From Candidatus Scalindua sp. (GTDB taxonomy: Bacteria > Planctomycetota > Brocadiia > Brocadiales > Scalinduaceae): DNA of 56,490 nt. How positions within the stretch are numbered: the first letter of the stretch is position 1; the number at the start of each line of letters is the position of its first letter. Of this stretch, positions 41,601-50,600 are shown in pieces. The stretch covers positions 1 through 56,490 of the forward strand of contig JABHIW010000176.1 of the NCBI GenBank assembly GCA_018670825.1, read 5' to 3'. The notes beneath the pieces were generated by a model. The model saw only the letters and a list, made by a program, of their open reading frames with translations. It was not told the DNA's origin and did not search any database. The translations under genes were made by a program, and so were the position numbers.

Positions 41601-44600
41601 CCGTCGTAGCTGTAGGTGGTGATATTTCCGTTCCTGTCCTCCCGTGAAGTCATATTGCCGGTCTTGTCGTACTTAAATGTTGCAAAATTACCCAGCGCAT
41701 CAGTCTCATTTTGTACCAGAGCTCCTGATACGATGTCCCTTGCCGGATAATAACTGAAGGTAGTAGTAGCACCGTCAGGCAGAACACGTGTTAGAAGTTT
41801 TCTGTTTACGTCATAATTAAGGTCAGTCGTATTCCCGAGATCATCCGTAATTGTTGTTTTCTGATTGTAGTGGTTGTAGGTGTATGATGTCGTAATTCCG
41901 GAAGAATCAGTTGGTGAATCTATTGTGGCTGAACTCAAAGCCCCTACCGGATTCGTTGAGTCTGATCCATCATAGTAAGTATAGTTTGTAACTTTACCGT
42001 TTTTATCCGTTGAACTTGTCAGGTAGAGACCGTCTGTATCATAGGTCCCACTCGTACTCAGCCCCAGAGGATCGGTTGTTGATGTGAGGTTACCATATAT
42101 ATCATAGTTATAGATGGTAGCGAATCCCGGTGCGTTTGCGATTGGTACTAATTTATTATCAGCATCATAATTGAATCCGGGTGCCTGAATTTTCTTATGC
42201 AGACTGCCGCCACTGTAGTATTCGTAATTTGTAACCGCCCCCATTGGATCTGTAACTTCCGATGGCGCATAGGGATTATCCAGTGAATCGTATTTATAGT
42301 TCCAGGTTTCATTCAATTCTTCGTTTGTTTTGGAATAGAGGTTACGGTCTGCGGCTATTTCCGGTTGACCGGCAGGAAAGTAGGTAAAGGTTGTGGTATT
42401 ACCATTGCCGTCTATCAGCTCTGTCATATTATGATGTTCGTCAAATTTGCTCTGAGAAATAGTCCCATCTTTATGGGCAATACGGACGACATCATTATTA
42501 TCATTAAAGAATATCTTACGATAGTAGCCCTCCTCATTCCACGTCTCCGCATATTGGTTCAAGCGACTGAACAGGAAATTAAATGTTGCCCCTTCCTCGT
42601 TACGATGCCAGGAGACTGTGTCATTCAGATAGTAACCCAGCTCAAGGAAGTTGCCGTTGGGCATGATATATTTGGACATGTTGTGATTGTTTAACTCATT
42701 TTCCTGATCTGAGAGATATTCATATTTTGTATCGTTTTGCTCAAGATCAGTGAAAGTAGTCAGGTCGTCTCCGGTATAAGTGTAGCGACAAATGCGCCCA
42801 GTAAAGTCTGTTACCGTCTCTACCTTACCTTCAGGATTATAAACCAGAGTAAGCTTCCTATTGCCGCCGAGTGAATCTGTAATTTCTGTAATCCTGTCAG
42901 GATACGTAATATCGTGGGTGAAATTCAATTCATTACCAAAACGGTCTATTTTCTTATCTAGATACCCATCTAATGTGAAGTGGTATTCATGTCCTGATCT
43001 CTTCTGTGTTACGATATAAGAGGTAGTGGTGGTTACTAATGTAAACGTGGAGCCGGGAGGGTAATCGTATATACCGTTGCCCTGATGAGTCAACTCATAA
43101 GAAATACCCTGATTGTCATAATACAGTACATCATCATCTTCCAGAGGAAGAATCCGCTCTGCGTGGTTCCATGTCCAGCCAAAACCAAATGGACCGTTAT
43201 AAATTAACTGGTTCTTATATGTACGTACAACAGAGAGTGGAATTCCACGTGAAGCAATTATAATATCTGGTTTCTCTTCCTGGTAATACTCCCCTTTAGC
43301 CATATCAACCGGGTCACCGTCAGATGCACTTACTGTACTCGAATTAGCTTTGTTTGATTCAATTTTAGTTGTAGTACCTACCCCATTAAATACGGTAGTA
43401 TAGTTATCTATCCATGAAGTATTAACGGACGGTGGGATATATTGGTTTACCGGAATACTGGTTGTTGCCACTACAACTGGATCTATTGTAACATCAGTTG
43501 ATGTCCACCCTCCATTGTCCTGTCCAAATAGATAGCCATCACCGTTCAATCCTTCTGATATCATGACATAACCCGTATAATCTTTGTAAACAAGATTTTT
43601 TGTTTGAGCTGTTACTCTCGCACCACCTACTACCTCATCTATAAACAGTTGAATAATACTATCTGACAGGGCATTTGGATCTGACGACCCTTTTAATCCG
43701 TTGAGATAGTCAATATCTGCCTGTGTATTAGTGAAAACTCTAACGTCATTATTTGTATCCTCACTGGCCACCATAAGCCCTTTTATAGTACTCAAACCAG
43801 GAGTGTCTAACCAATCTTCGAATATCAACCCCTCATTATAAGAGGCGCTATACCCGGAAAGTTTTCTTGCAAGAACAAACAATGGATCTGTCCAGGCAAG
43901 TTGAGGCGAATTTGGGTTATTATACGGCAGTACAAAACCTATATTAGACTGTGCATCAATATTCCATTGAGGGTGGATGTAAAATTTAGATTCCTCATCT
44001 TTAAGAATATTGTCAGGAAAGGTGTATATAAACGTTGGACTAACACTGTCCCATTTAAACTTACCGTACATCAAATCTTCAATACGTGATGCATTATTGT
44101 GCATCCTGAGCAGAAATGTCTCTGTTAATATGTTTGCCATCCTGCCCAGGTATTCTTCACGGGTACTATCGACATAAGCGATGTCAGTTGAGAGGTCCTT
44201 CAAGTCAATTTTCATCTTTTCGATAGTTTTTTCAGAAGCGGTAAGAGGATCTAGAGCTATCTGCATAAACGTCCCTGCTTTTCTATCAGGCCTCTGTGTA
44301 GTAGTGTAGCCACCTCCAATATATTCGACATAAAAACTATCATTTAGACGGATCTGTGAACCTGTTCCTCCGGACATTATATTGCCATCCAATTTAAGAG
44401 CCGGCTTTACGTATACATTTTCTCCCGGAGGAACTTTACACATGTTGCCATCATAGTTGTCAATTATGTAGAGTCTGGTCGTTTCATCAACAGGAATGAA
44501 ATCAAGGCAGAACCGTTTACCTGCAACTTGAGGGAGATATATACTCTTTTCAAGCAGGATTGAATCGTCTGTAGCATGTTTGAACCTTAGCGTTATATTC

Positions 44601-45394
44601 ACTCTTTCTGAATCAGGAACTTCACTGGCAGTTTCAAAAGAGACGGTAAAATTTTCCGGTAAACTTCCGGGTAACAGCGAACTAATAGGTGCACTACCGC
44701 TTGCACTCGTCTCTGTGAAAGGAATATCTTTTAATGTCTGTCCCTGGTAATTGTCATGCAGATACTTCTGCACATCCTCCTCAAAAACTTCCAATGGATT
44801 TTTATTATTTTGTTCTAATACATAACTATCAAAATCAAATGCGAGTGCGGAAGGAATCCCATTAGCAAAAATGTCAATACCCGGCTTGTAGGTTTGCGCA
44901 TAATTCCATGGCGACAAGGGGATCCAGTCACTAACCTGCCCTTCTCCACTCCCCCGGTAGCTATCTACCGGAACCCAAGCCTCAACATACACAAAAGTAG
45001 ATTTATAAGGAGAACCATTGATATAAATATATCGGGCAGGAATATCTGAAATCCTTAAGAGTGTTATTAATAGAGAGCATATATCCCACGTATTACCCCT
45101 CCTGTTCAGATACGTCGTATGGGCGCCCATACGTGACCCATAATAGTAACGATCATACTTGATATTTTTGTAAACCCAGTTATATATCTCAACAGAGTCA
45201 TGATTTAATTCTTGAGCTAAAAGCTGGAGTTCATTAGTAAACTCGCACTCCATTGTTTCAGCTGTATCTGCAGCTACAGGAGGATCCGCGTAAGCGGTTT
45301 GTTTTGGATATAACAATATGTTTCCTGTTAGTATACAGAGTGACAGAATAAACAGGATATTGAAAACCTTATTCTGCATTATCATTTTTGCCAT
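38687..45394 (-). CDS. Giant exported RHS/YD-repeat protein with a transglutaminase-like N-terminus
   Basis: This 2235-residue protein has a signal peptide (about 10-36). A transglutaminase-like domain at about 60-190 (RRGNTWDICSLLITLLRISD, VYVEAWVPVDSYRG, DWIPLSPWNY) lacks Cys, His and Asp at the canonical triad positions; the only nearby Cys is C106. A DUF6531-like entry follows at about 690 (VDMAKGEYYQEEKPDII), then dozens of YD repeats forming the RHS shell, the core motif (YYDSETGRYMRVDP, LYLYVQNNPLKYIDPRGL, about 2055) and a tail of about 180 residues. The tail is Ser/Thr/Gly-rich, then helical, with no recognised toxin. GAGG before the ATG is a fair ribosome-binding site. The stop is preceded by a seven-G run in the coding strand. 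Confidence 0.9.
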   Translation of the reverse strand: MAKMIMQNKVFNILFILSLCILTGNILLYPKQTAYADPPVAADTAETMECEFTNELQLLAQELNHDSVEIYNWVYKNIKYDRYYYGSRMGAHTTYLNRRGNTWDICSLLITLLRISDIPARYIYINGSPYKSTFVYVEAWVPVDSYRGSGEGQVSDWIPLSPWNYAQTYKPGIDIFANGIPSALAFDFDSYVLEQNNKNPLEVFEEDVQKYLHDNYQGQTLKDIPFTETSASGSAPISSLLPGSLPENFTVSFETASEVPDSERVNITLRFKHATDDSILLEKSIYLPQVAGKRFCLDFIPVDETTRLYIIDNYDGNMCKVPPGENVYVKPALKLDGNIMSGGTGSQIRLNDSFYVEYIGGGYTTTQRPDRKAGTFMQIALDPLTASEKTIEKMKIDLKDLSTDIAYVDSTREEYLGRMANILTETFLLRMHNNASRIEDLMYGKFKWDSVSPTFIYTFPDNILKDEESKFYIHPQWNIDAQSNIGFVLPYNNPNSPQLAWTDPLFVLARKLSGYSASYNEGLIFEDWLDTPGLSTIKGLMVASEDTNNDVRVFTNTQADIDYLNGLKGSSDPNALSDSIIQLFIDEVVGGARVTAQTKNLVYKDYTGYVMISEGLNGDGYLFGQDNGGWTSTDVTIDPVVVATTSIPVNQYIPPSVNTSWIDNYTTVFNGVGTTTKIESNKANSSTVSASDGDPVDMAKGEYYQEEKPDIIIASRGIPLSVVRTYKNQLIYNGPFGFGWTWNHAERILPLEDDDVLYYDNQGISYELTHQGNGIYDYPPGSTFTLVTTTTSYIVTQKRSGHEYHFTLDGYLDKKIDRFGNELNFTHDITYPDRITEITDSLGGNRKLTLVYNPEGKVETVTDFTGRICRYTYTGDDLTTFTDLEQNDTKYEYLSDQENELNNHNMSKYIMPNGNFLELGYYLNDTVSWHRNEEGATFNFLFSRLNQYAETWNEEGYYRKIFFNDNNDVVRIAHKDGTISQSKFDEHHNMTELIDGNGNTTTFTYFPAGQPEIAADRNLYSKTNEELNETWNYKYDSLDNPYAPSEVTDPMGAVTNYEYYSGGSLHKKIQAPGFNYDADNKLVPIANAPGFATIYNYDIYGNLTSTTDPLGLSTSGTYDTDGLYLTSSTDKNGKVTNYTYYDGSDSTNPVGALSSATIDSPTDSSGITTSYTYNHYNQKTTITDDLGNTTDLNYDVNRKLLTRVLPDGATTTFSYYPARDIVSGALVQNETDALGNFATFKYDKTGNMTSREDRNGNITTYSYDGLNRLIAETDPFQNSAELSYDGNGNVVKQTDKNGNVTNFVYDAANRLITKRDPEGNDFDYEYYADGKLKNEIYTVNTTKVKTHYDYNALGHPEARTISNDDGSGDTREFQYRYDALGRLIKTIYPKGNYETIEYDYNGNTRYTRSFDSLGNPLKQVEFIYYADSRNLLQKKIVDNGKDDSGDGYIYEYDALGRLLRETDPVGNHVDYEYDSVGNLVRLTDGAGNITQHFYDLAGKKVKTIDANNSTTTVTYDNNGNPLKVTDREGNETTAFYDAMNRRIGVMDTQWNTTTFDYDENGNLIGLTDPNSGSTLYEYDDNNRQTKLIRPEGETTTFEYDPVGNRTAVLDANGQKIAYEHDQFGQLKTTKHYATGDHNTEVKTVNFDYDFNGNLTSYDDSITSADYTYDDLNRKTGETINYTATISKDLSYSYPDNWTQTFTGPDNVTLTHNYDAAGRLNTITIPGQGDITYNTYEWNSPTNIALPGGSSTDYSYDALWHVKAITTSDTDIMTRNYVYTAEGNITTKTTEHGSYTYTYDELYRLTDAVNPIVTDETYTYDNLGNRLTSAAVAGNWAYNLNNELSSYGGTTLTYDDNGNITNKAIGAVDTSYIYDVGDRMTEVKDDSGVPIIAYYYDPFGRRLWKNDGNGRIYYLYSDGGLIGEYDSSGVETKTYGYAMGSQWGTNPLFQKEGTTYYWYHNDHLGTPQKITDTSGTEKWSATYDSFGKATVSGTSTITNNLRFPGQYFDSETGLHYNWNRYYDSETGRYMRVDPIGEGLNLYLYVQNNPLKYIDPRGLTTRSYQNDYSYQQPAYTPTQSVSVTSNNQLDLGVPGGGSLYAGMGMADFDNTSSPTSNGQIEMGMPAGIVTLPPIETLVNWTLKAYDVSGAGGDAIDVIEANGIPAPDAWLNPYIESARKSIKTQERVQEQQDIIQELLGNNARDIPINKWLDMMKMLPESESTIKSTANEPGLWGGE

Positions 45395-45599
45395 ATTTGT
45401 TATTCCTCTTTTTGTAATAAAAAGTGGTTATTTAAGTTAAGTCTTCTTCAACTCTTTTTCGCCATTAAGACACCAAGCCACAAAGAAAAATATTGGCGAT
45501 TTAGTGACAACATCGAAATTCTTACGCACCAAGTTAATCCTTCGATAACTACTATTGCAAACAAGAATTGTGAATCTCAATCGTAATTCGTACATACTT

Positions 45600-47606
45600 C
45601 TACGGTGCATAGCCTGACTTTTCCAGAGCTTCTATACACAGCCCTGTCAAATAAGGATCATCGTTCCAGCTTCCATTGCTACTCTGTTTATCTAATATGT
45701 AATTGTAAGCAGCTAATCCTTTTATCCATTGAGCACCCCCATCACCTAAATCATCAATCCACATAATAGCTGCGCAGGTATCGATTAAACCGTTTCCAAA
45801 AGAACCATCACCATTTTGATAGTCACTTATCCATGATGAATTATAGATAGAAAAACCATAATATTCCTCTACTATGTTGTATACCAGACAGGACACAAAT
45901 ACGCTAGGATCTTGAGCTCGTACCCAACCAAATCGATCAGGGAAATTTTTACTATCAAGATAGGTTGATCCCGCCAAATATAAACGACCTTCGTTAATCA
46001 TAGGATCAATGCTTCTGGTTGATAGATCAGCAGCCTTTGCCCCCAGGGCTGTACTGACAGCATCAAAGAGCAATCTAGTCCTTACCCCCCAGCCCTGTAT
46101 CTGGGTTCCACTAATTTGACTTTGAGCTATCAACCTGTTAACCATTTCATCAACATTTTGTCCGTAATCTGCCAATAAAATCATCTTTCGTGCCAGGTAG
46201 TCATTGTTATCCGCAAAGTGTCCTCTGAGATAAAAGAGAGCATGATGTGTGCCGGCATCATCTTTCCCCATCAATTTATATGCATTAAGCACCTGGCTTG
46301 TTGCAAGCATACGCAGACGTCTCTTGTCATCCCAGTAACCCTCTTCGCTCTGAGTAGATTCCAGCCAGGCCATAGCTTTCATGGACGGATCACTATCTCC
46401 GGATGTCGTACTATCAACATCAATCGGCACGAGTGGAGATATAACACCTTCCGTACCATTAGCATCTACTGCTGTCACCCCGTAGAAGTAAGTTACACCT
46501 GACACGATTGCAGAATCAGAAGAGGACGTAGGCGTTGAAAGAGCCCCAATCCTTAATCTTGCCGGTGGAGGGTAGCCTCCATTACGGCTCTGGTTCAGGA
46601 TATCGACGTCGAACGGACTGAGGCAGCGATATAAATGATAGCCTGATATTTGACCTGAAGCTGCATTCCAGGAGAGCTCAACGCGTTGAGCTCCTGAATC
46701 GAAGGATGCCAATGTGATTGTTAACGCATCCGGTATCGCACCCAGGAGGTAGACCTCACTTTTTGTTGTTGTCTCAATGTTACCAGCAGTGTCCTTAGCG
46801 AAAAACTGTAGGTTCATGCTTCTGTCTATTGTAACTACTATGGGCGACACGCCGGAATCTGTATTGCTACTATTAACAAAAGGTGGATAGTTATCCGTTG
46901 AGTAATATATAGTTGAGCCTGCCTCATCAGATGAAAGGGTTACGGTAAACGGCCCACTGAATGTTCCTCCTGTCGGACTGGCAGTTGTTACCGGTGGATC
47001 ATTATCCACAGTAAATGATATGTCTATGCTGTCTGTATTTCCCGCCATATCCTCTAATACAACAGTGTATATATAGGTTTGTTCCACAGGGTTGGTTATG
47101 ATATATGAAAGAGTTTGATCGTTATAGGAGCCACCAATAGTTGCCTGAACTTCAACACCATCCTCGTAAAGTTTAACAGAATATATGCCGGAATCGTCAT
47201 CTGCAAATATTACTCTCAGTTCTAATGGACTTCCGTCGTTGGCCACATTCTCTCCATCTGTCGGATATGAGTCTACGACAGTTGGGGCTTTATTATCTTG
47301 CAGGCCTTGAGAATCATACCAGAACTTTGCGGCAAATTTAGCACCATTTTTAGCATGGAAGCCCGGCTTAAGAGCAATGCCACCACTACCAGCACGGAAG
47401 GTTGCATCACCACCACTCTCAACAACGAAGGAAGTCCCTGCTTCGATAGAATTGCGAGCCGTATATGTCTTGATATCTCCGCCTAGAACAGTCTCACCAT
47501 TCGGTATATACAAGTTATTAATACCGGCAAAAGAAGTGTTAAGCATCAATAACGATATGATAAATGCTAATAGAAATAATTTTGATGTTTTAATTGTTGT
47601 TCTCAT
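45600..47606 (-). CDS. Exported protein with coathanger-type, Ig-like, FN3-like and alpha-toroid domains
   Basis: This 668-residue protein has a signal peptide (1-27). A segment at about 35-85 (ARNSIEAGTSFVVESGGDAT, ALKPGFHAKNGAKF) matches the C-terminal part of the 29278-29907 protein. Ig-like repeats follow (TVDNDPPVTTASPTGGTFSG, a CHU_C/chitobiase-like sugar-binding style), then an FN3-like module (about 290-395) with ELSWNAASGQISGYHLYR. From about 400 a helical region has prenyltransferase/squalene-cyclase-type repeats (MKAMAWLESTQSEEGYWDD, ISDYQNGDGSFGNGL, LDKQSSNGSWNDDPYLTGLC). No cyclase DxDD motif is seen, so the toroid is more likely a binding domain. Confidence 0.78.
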   Translation of the reverse strand: MRTTIKTSKLFLLAFIISLLMLNTSFAGINNLYIPNGETVLGGDIKTYTARNSIEAGTSFVVESGGDATFRAGSGGIALKPGFHAKNGAKFAAKFWYDSQGLQDNKAPTVVDSYPTDGENVANDGSPLELRVIFADDDSGIYSVKLYEDGVEVQATIGGSYNDQTLSYIITNPVEQTYIYTVVLEDMAGNTDSIDISFTVDNDPPVTTASPTGGTFSGPFTVTLSSDEAGSTIYYSTDNYPPFVNSSNTDSGVSPIVVTIDRSMNLQFFAKDTAGNIETTTKSEVYLLGAIPDALTITLASFDSGAQRVELSWNAASGQISGYHLYRCLSPFDVDILNQSRNGGYPPPARLRIGALSTPTSSSDSAIVSGVTYFYGVTAVDANGTEGVISPLVPIDVDSTTSGDSDPSMKAMAWLESTQSEEGYWDDKRRLRMLATSQVLNAYKLMGKDDAGTHHALFYLRGHFADNNDYLARKMILLADYGQNVDEMVNRLIAQSQISGTQIQGWGVRTRLLFDAVSTALGAKAADLSTRSIDPMINEGRLYLAGSTYLDSKNFPDRFGWVRAQDPSVFVSCLVYNIVEEYYGFSIYNSSWISDYQNGDGSFGNGLIDTCAAIMWIDDLGDGGAQWIKGLAAYNYILDKQSSNGSWNDDPYLTGLCIEALEKSGYAP

Positions 47607-47615
47607 TCTTTATTG

Positions 47616-47662
47616 TTACGAGTTACGGGCGTTTCAGGTTACAGGTTTCAAGTTACGAGATT
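47616..47662. repeat. GAGTTACGGG-type interspersed simple repeat
   Basis: Short degenerate units (GAGTTAC, GGTTACAGG, CAAGTTACGAG) are strung together. Similar strings occur within the truncated primase gene (about 32921-33005) and the SymE-like gene (about 33763-33776). Confidence 0.5.
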
Positions 47663-47680
47663 AATTTTAGATCCCTTTGG

Positions 47681-50600
47681 TCACTCAACGTTGATCAATG
47701 CTTCCAGCTTTGCCAATCTTGCATCAAAAATATCTCTCTGCTGTTCCAATCTTGCTTCTAATGCTCTGTTTTGGTTATTGAGTTGTTCAATGTATATATG
47801 AGCTTTTTCCAGTTCCTCCAGCATACCTTTTCTGTGTGATCCGACTTCTATGATCTCTAAACCATTTTCATCGATTTTCTGTTTTGGTACGGCCTTCAGA
47901 TGTTTATTCTCCCACATGAAGTCCGCGTGTTCACGGATGGATTCCAGATCGTAATCAGGCTTGAATACATAATCAGCATGTAATTGGCTTCCTCTTTGAT
48001 AGATTGCACCGTTTACGTCCAGCTTACCTTGAGGACTTGTTGTCCCGATGCCGATGTTGCCGGTGAGAAGGTCTCCGAAAATGGTGCTTCCAATATTCAG
48101 GTGATTACTTGTTGCAGGGCTCGGTACATCTGCGTCAGATCCAATAATGATATTATCGGAACCGGTCTCCACACTGTCACCCGCTTGGTATCCTATAAAA
48201 ATATTTCTATCTCCATTGCTATTATATCCGGCTCTATAACCCGAGGAGGTGTTATAATTACCCGCGGCGTTGAAACGAAGTGATAGATAACCCGAGGCGT
48301 TATTATAATTTCCTGTGGTGTTGTTTTCAAGTGCGAGATTACCAAAGGCGCTGTTAAAAATACCTGTGGTGTTGTTCGTAAGTGCGCTACTACCAAAGGC
48401 ACTGTTAGAAAAGCCTGTGGTGTTACTAGAAAGTGAGTAACCACCCAAAGCTGTGTTAGAATAACCTGTAGTGTTGTTACGAAGCGAGAAGACACCTGAA
48501 GCTGTGTTAAAATTACCCGTGGTGTTGGAATGAAGCGATTTATAACCTGAGGCGGTATTATAGCCACCCGTGGTGTTGCTATAAAGTACGTGATAACCAA
48601 AGGAGCTGTTAAAAATACCCGTGGTGTTGAAACGAAGTGATAAATAACCCGAGGCGGTATTATAATTCCCCGTGGTGTTGTAAGCAAGTGCGTTATTACC
48701 TAAAGCAGTATTTCCTCCGCCAGTCATAGTTGCATTGCCAGCACTCTTACCTAACAAAGTGTTTGAATCACTTGCCGTGTGTGTTCCGGTTATAAAACCG
48801 AACGCTTCAATACCTGCCTGATCAAGCGCTGTGTCTACCGTATGAGCACCGTCAACAAAACCCAGTGCTTCAACACCGGCTTTATCTAGGTGCGTATCTG
48901 TGTCTACCGTATGCGAACCGGTTACAAATCCCAAACCTTCTACTCCGGCCTGGTCAAGTGTCGTGTCTACCGTATGAGCACCATCCACAAAACCTAATGC
49001 TTCAATACCGGTCTGATCTATGTGAGTGTCAGTGTCTACCGTATGCAACCCTGTCACAAAACCCAGACCCTCAACTCCCGACTGATCAAGTGTGGTGTCC
49101 ACAGTATGTGCGCCTTCTACAAAACCAAGGGTCTCAATACCGCTTTTGTCTATGTGTGTATCGGTGTCTACCGTATGGACTCCGGTCACAAAACCCAAAA
49201 CCTCTACTCCAGCCTGATCAAGTGTGGTGTCAACAGTATGTGCACCGTCAATAAATCCAAGACCTTCAATACCAGTTTTATCAATGTGCGTATCTGTGTC
49301 TACTGTATGTGACCCTGTCACAAAACCCAGACCCTCTACTCCTGCCTGATCAAGTGTTGTATCTACAGTATGAGCACCATCCACAAATCCAAGTGTTTCA
49401 ATACCGGATTTATCTATCTGAGTATCCGTGTCTACCGTATGCTCTCCTGTCACAAATCCCAAACCCTCTACTCCAGCCTGATCAAGTGTGGTGTCCACAG
49501 TATGTGCACCGTCAATAAATCCAAGACCTTCAATACCAGTTTTATCAATGTGCGTATCAGTGTCTACCGTATGTGCTCCGGCCACAAAACCCAAACCCTC
49601 TACTCCGGCCAGGTCAAGTGTCGTGTCAACAGTATGAACACCATCTACAAATCCAAGAGATTCTATACCGGTCTTATCTATATGAGTGTCTGTATTAACC
49701 AGATCTGCAAGTGTCCTGGTGCCCGCATTGATATCTGTAAAGGTCAGATTATTACCGGTATCCACATCAAGGTAGGTATTGGCGTCTTTCAGACCCAGCA
49801 AACCGCCCGGACTGTCAATGCCGATGCCAACATTGCCGTCATTTGTAATGCTCAACCTTGGCTGGTTATTAGTCAAAAACCCCAGACTGAAATTATCTGT
49901 ATTTCCAAGTGTCCTGTCCGCTCCGGCGGCGTCACCACCATTACTAAAGAGTCCAATTCCAGTTATTGCCTCCCATGTTGCTAATCCGGATGCGTCAGAG
50001 GTCAGGACTTTGCCTAAACCCGGCACACCACCGGTAATCTTGACCTGACCTGCAACATCAAGCATAGCCTCAGGGGTCGTTGTACCGATGCCGACGTTAC
50101 CGGTACTCAAATCCCCGTAAATCGCATTGCCGATATTCAACTCGTTACTCACGCCTGCGGCGGATACATCTACACCCTGTCCAATGATGATGTTATCCGC
50201 ACCAGTGGTCAGGGTTGCTGCCGCACCCTTACCGATAATCACATTTCGATCTGCACCGGTCAGGATGGCCAATGCCGCCTGATACCCCAGAAATACGTTG
50301 TCTGACACATTGCTGGAATCGGGAACACCAAGTCCGGCCCGATAACCCAGTACTGTGTTATTACTGCCTGTCGTGTTCCTTTGTAGCGCCCACATCCCAG
50401 TAGCTACGTTATCGCTCCCTGTTGTGGTGTCTTCTAGCGCCTTTGCACCAACGGCAACGTTAAGTTGACCGGTGATGCAAAGGCGCATCGCATCTTGACC
50501 GATGGCTACGTTACCCATCCCCGTCGTGATAGCTTCCAGTGCCCTTAAACCAACGGCTATGTTACTATTCCCTGTAGCAGTGTCATTACCACCGGTAATA

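Noticed and set aside
45600-46410. Terpene cyclase enzyme
   Set aside because: Only the helical toroid repeats are similar. The catalytic DxDD motif is absent and the protein is exported with Ig-like modules.
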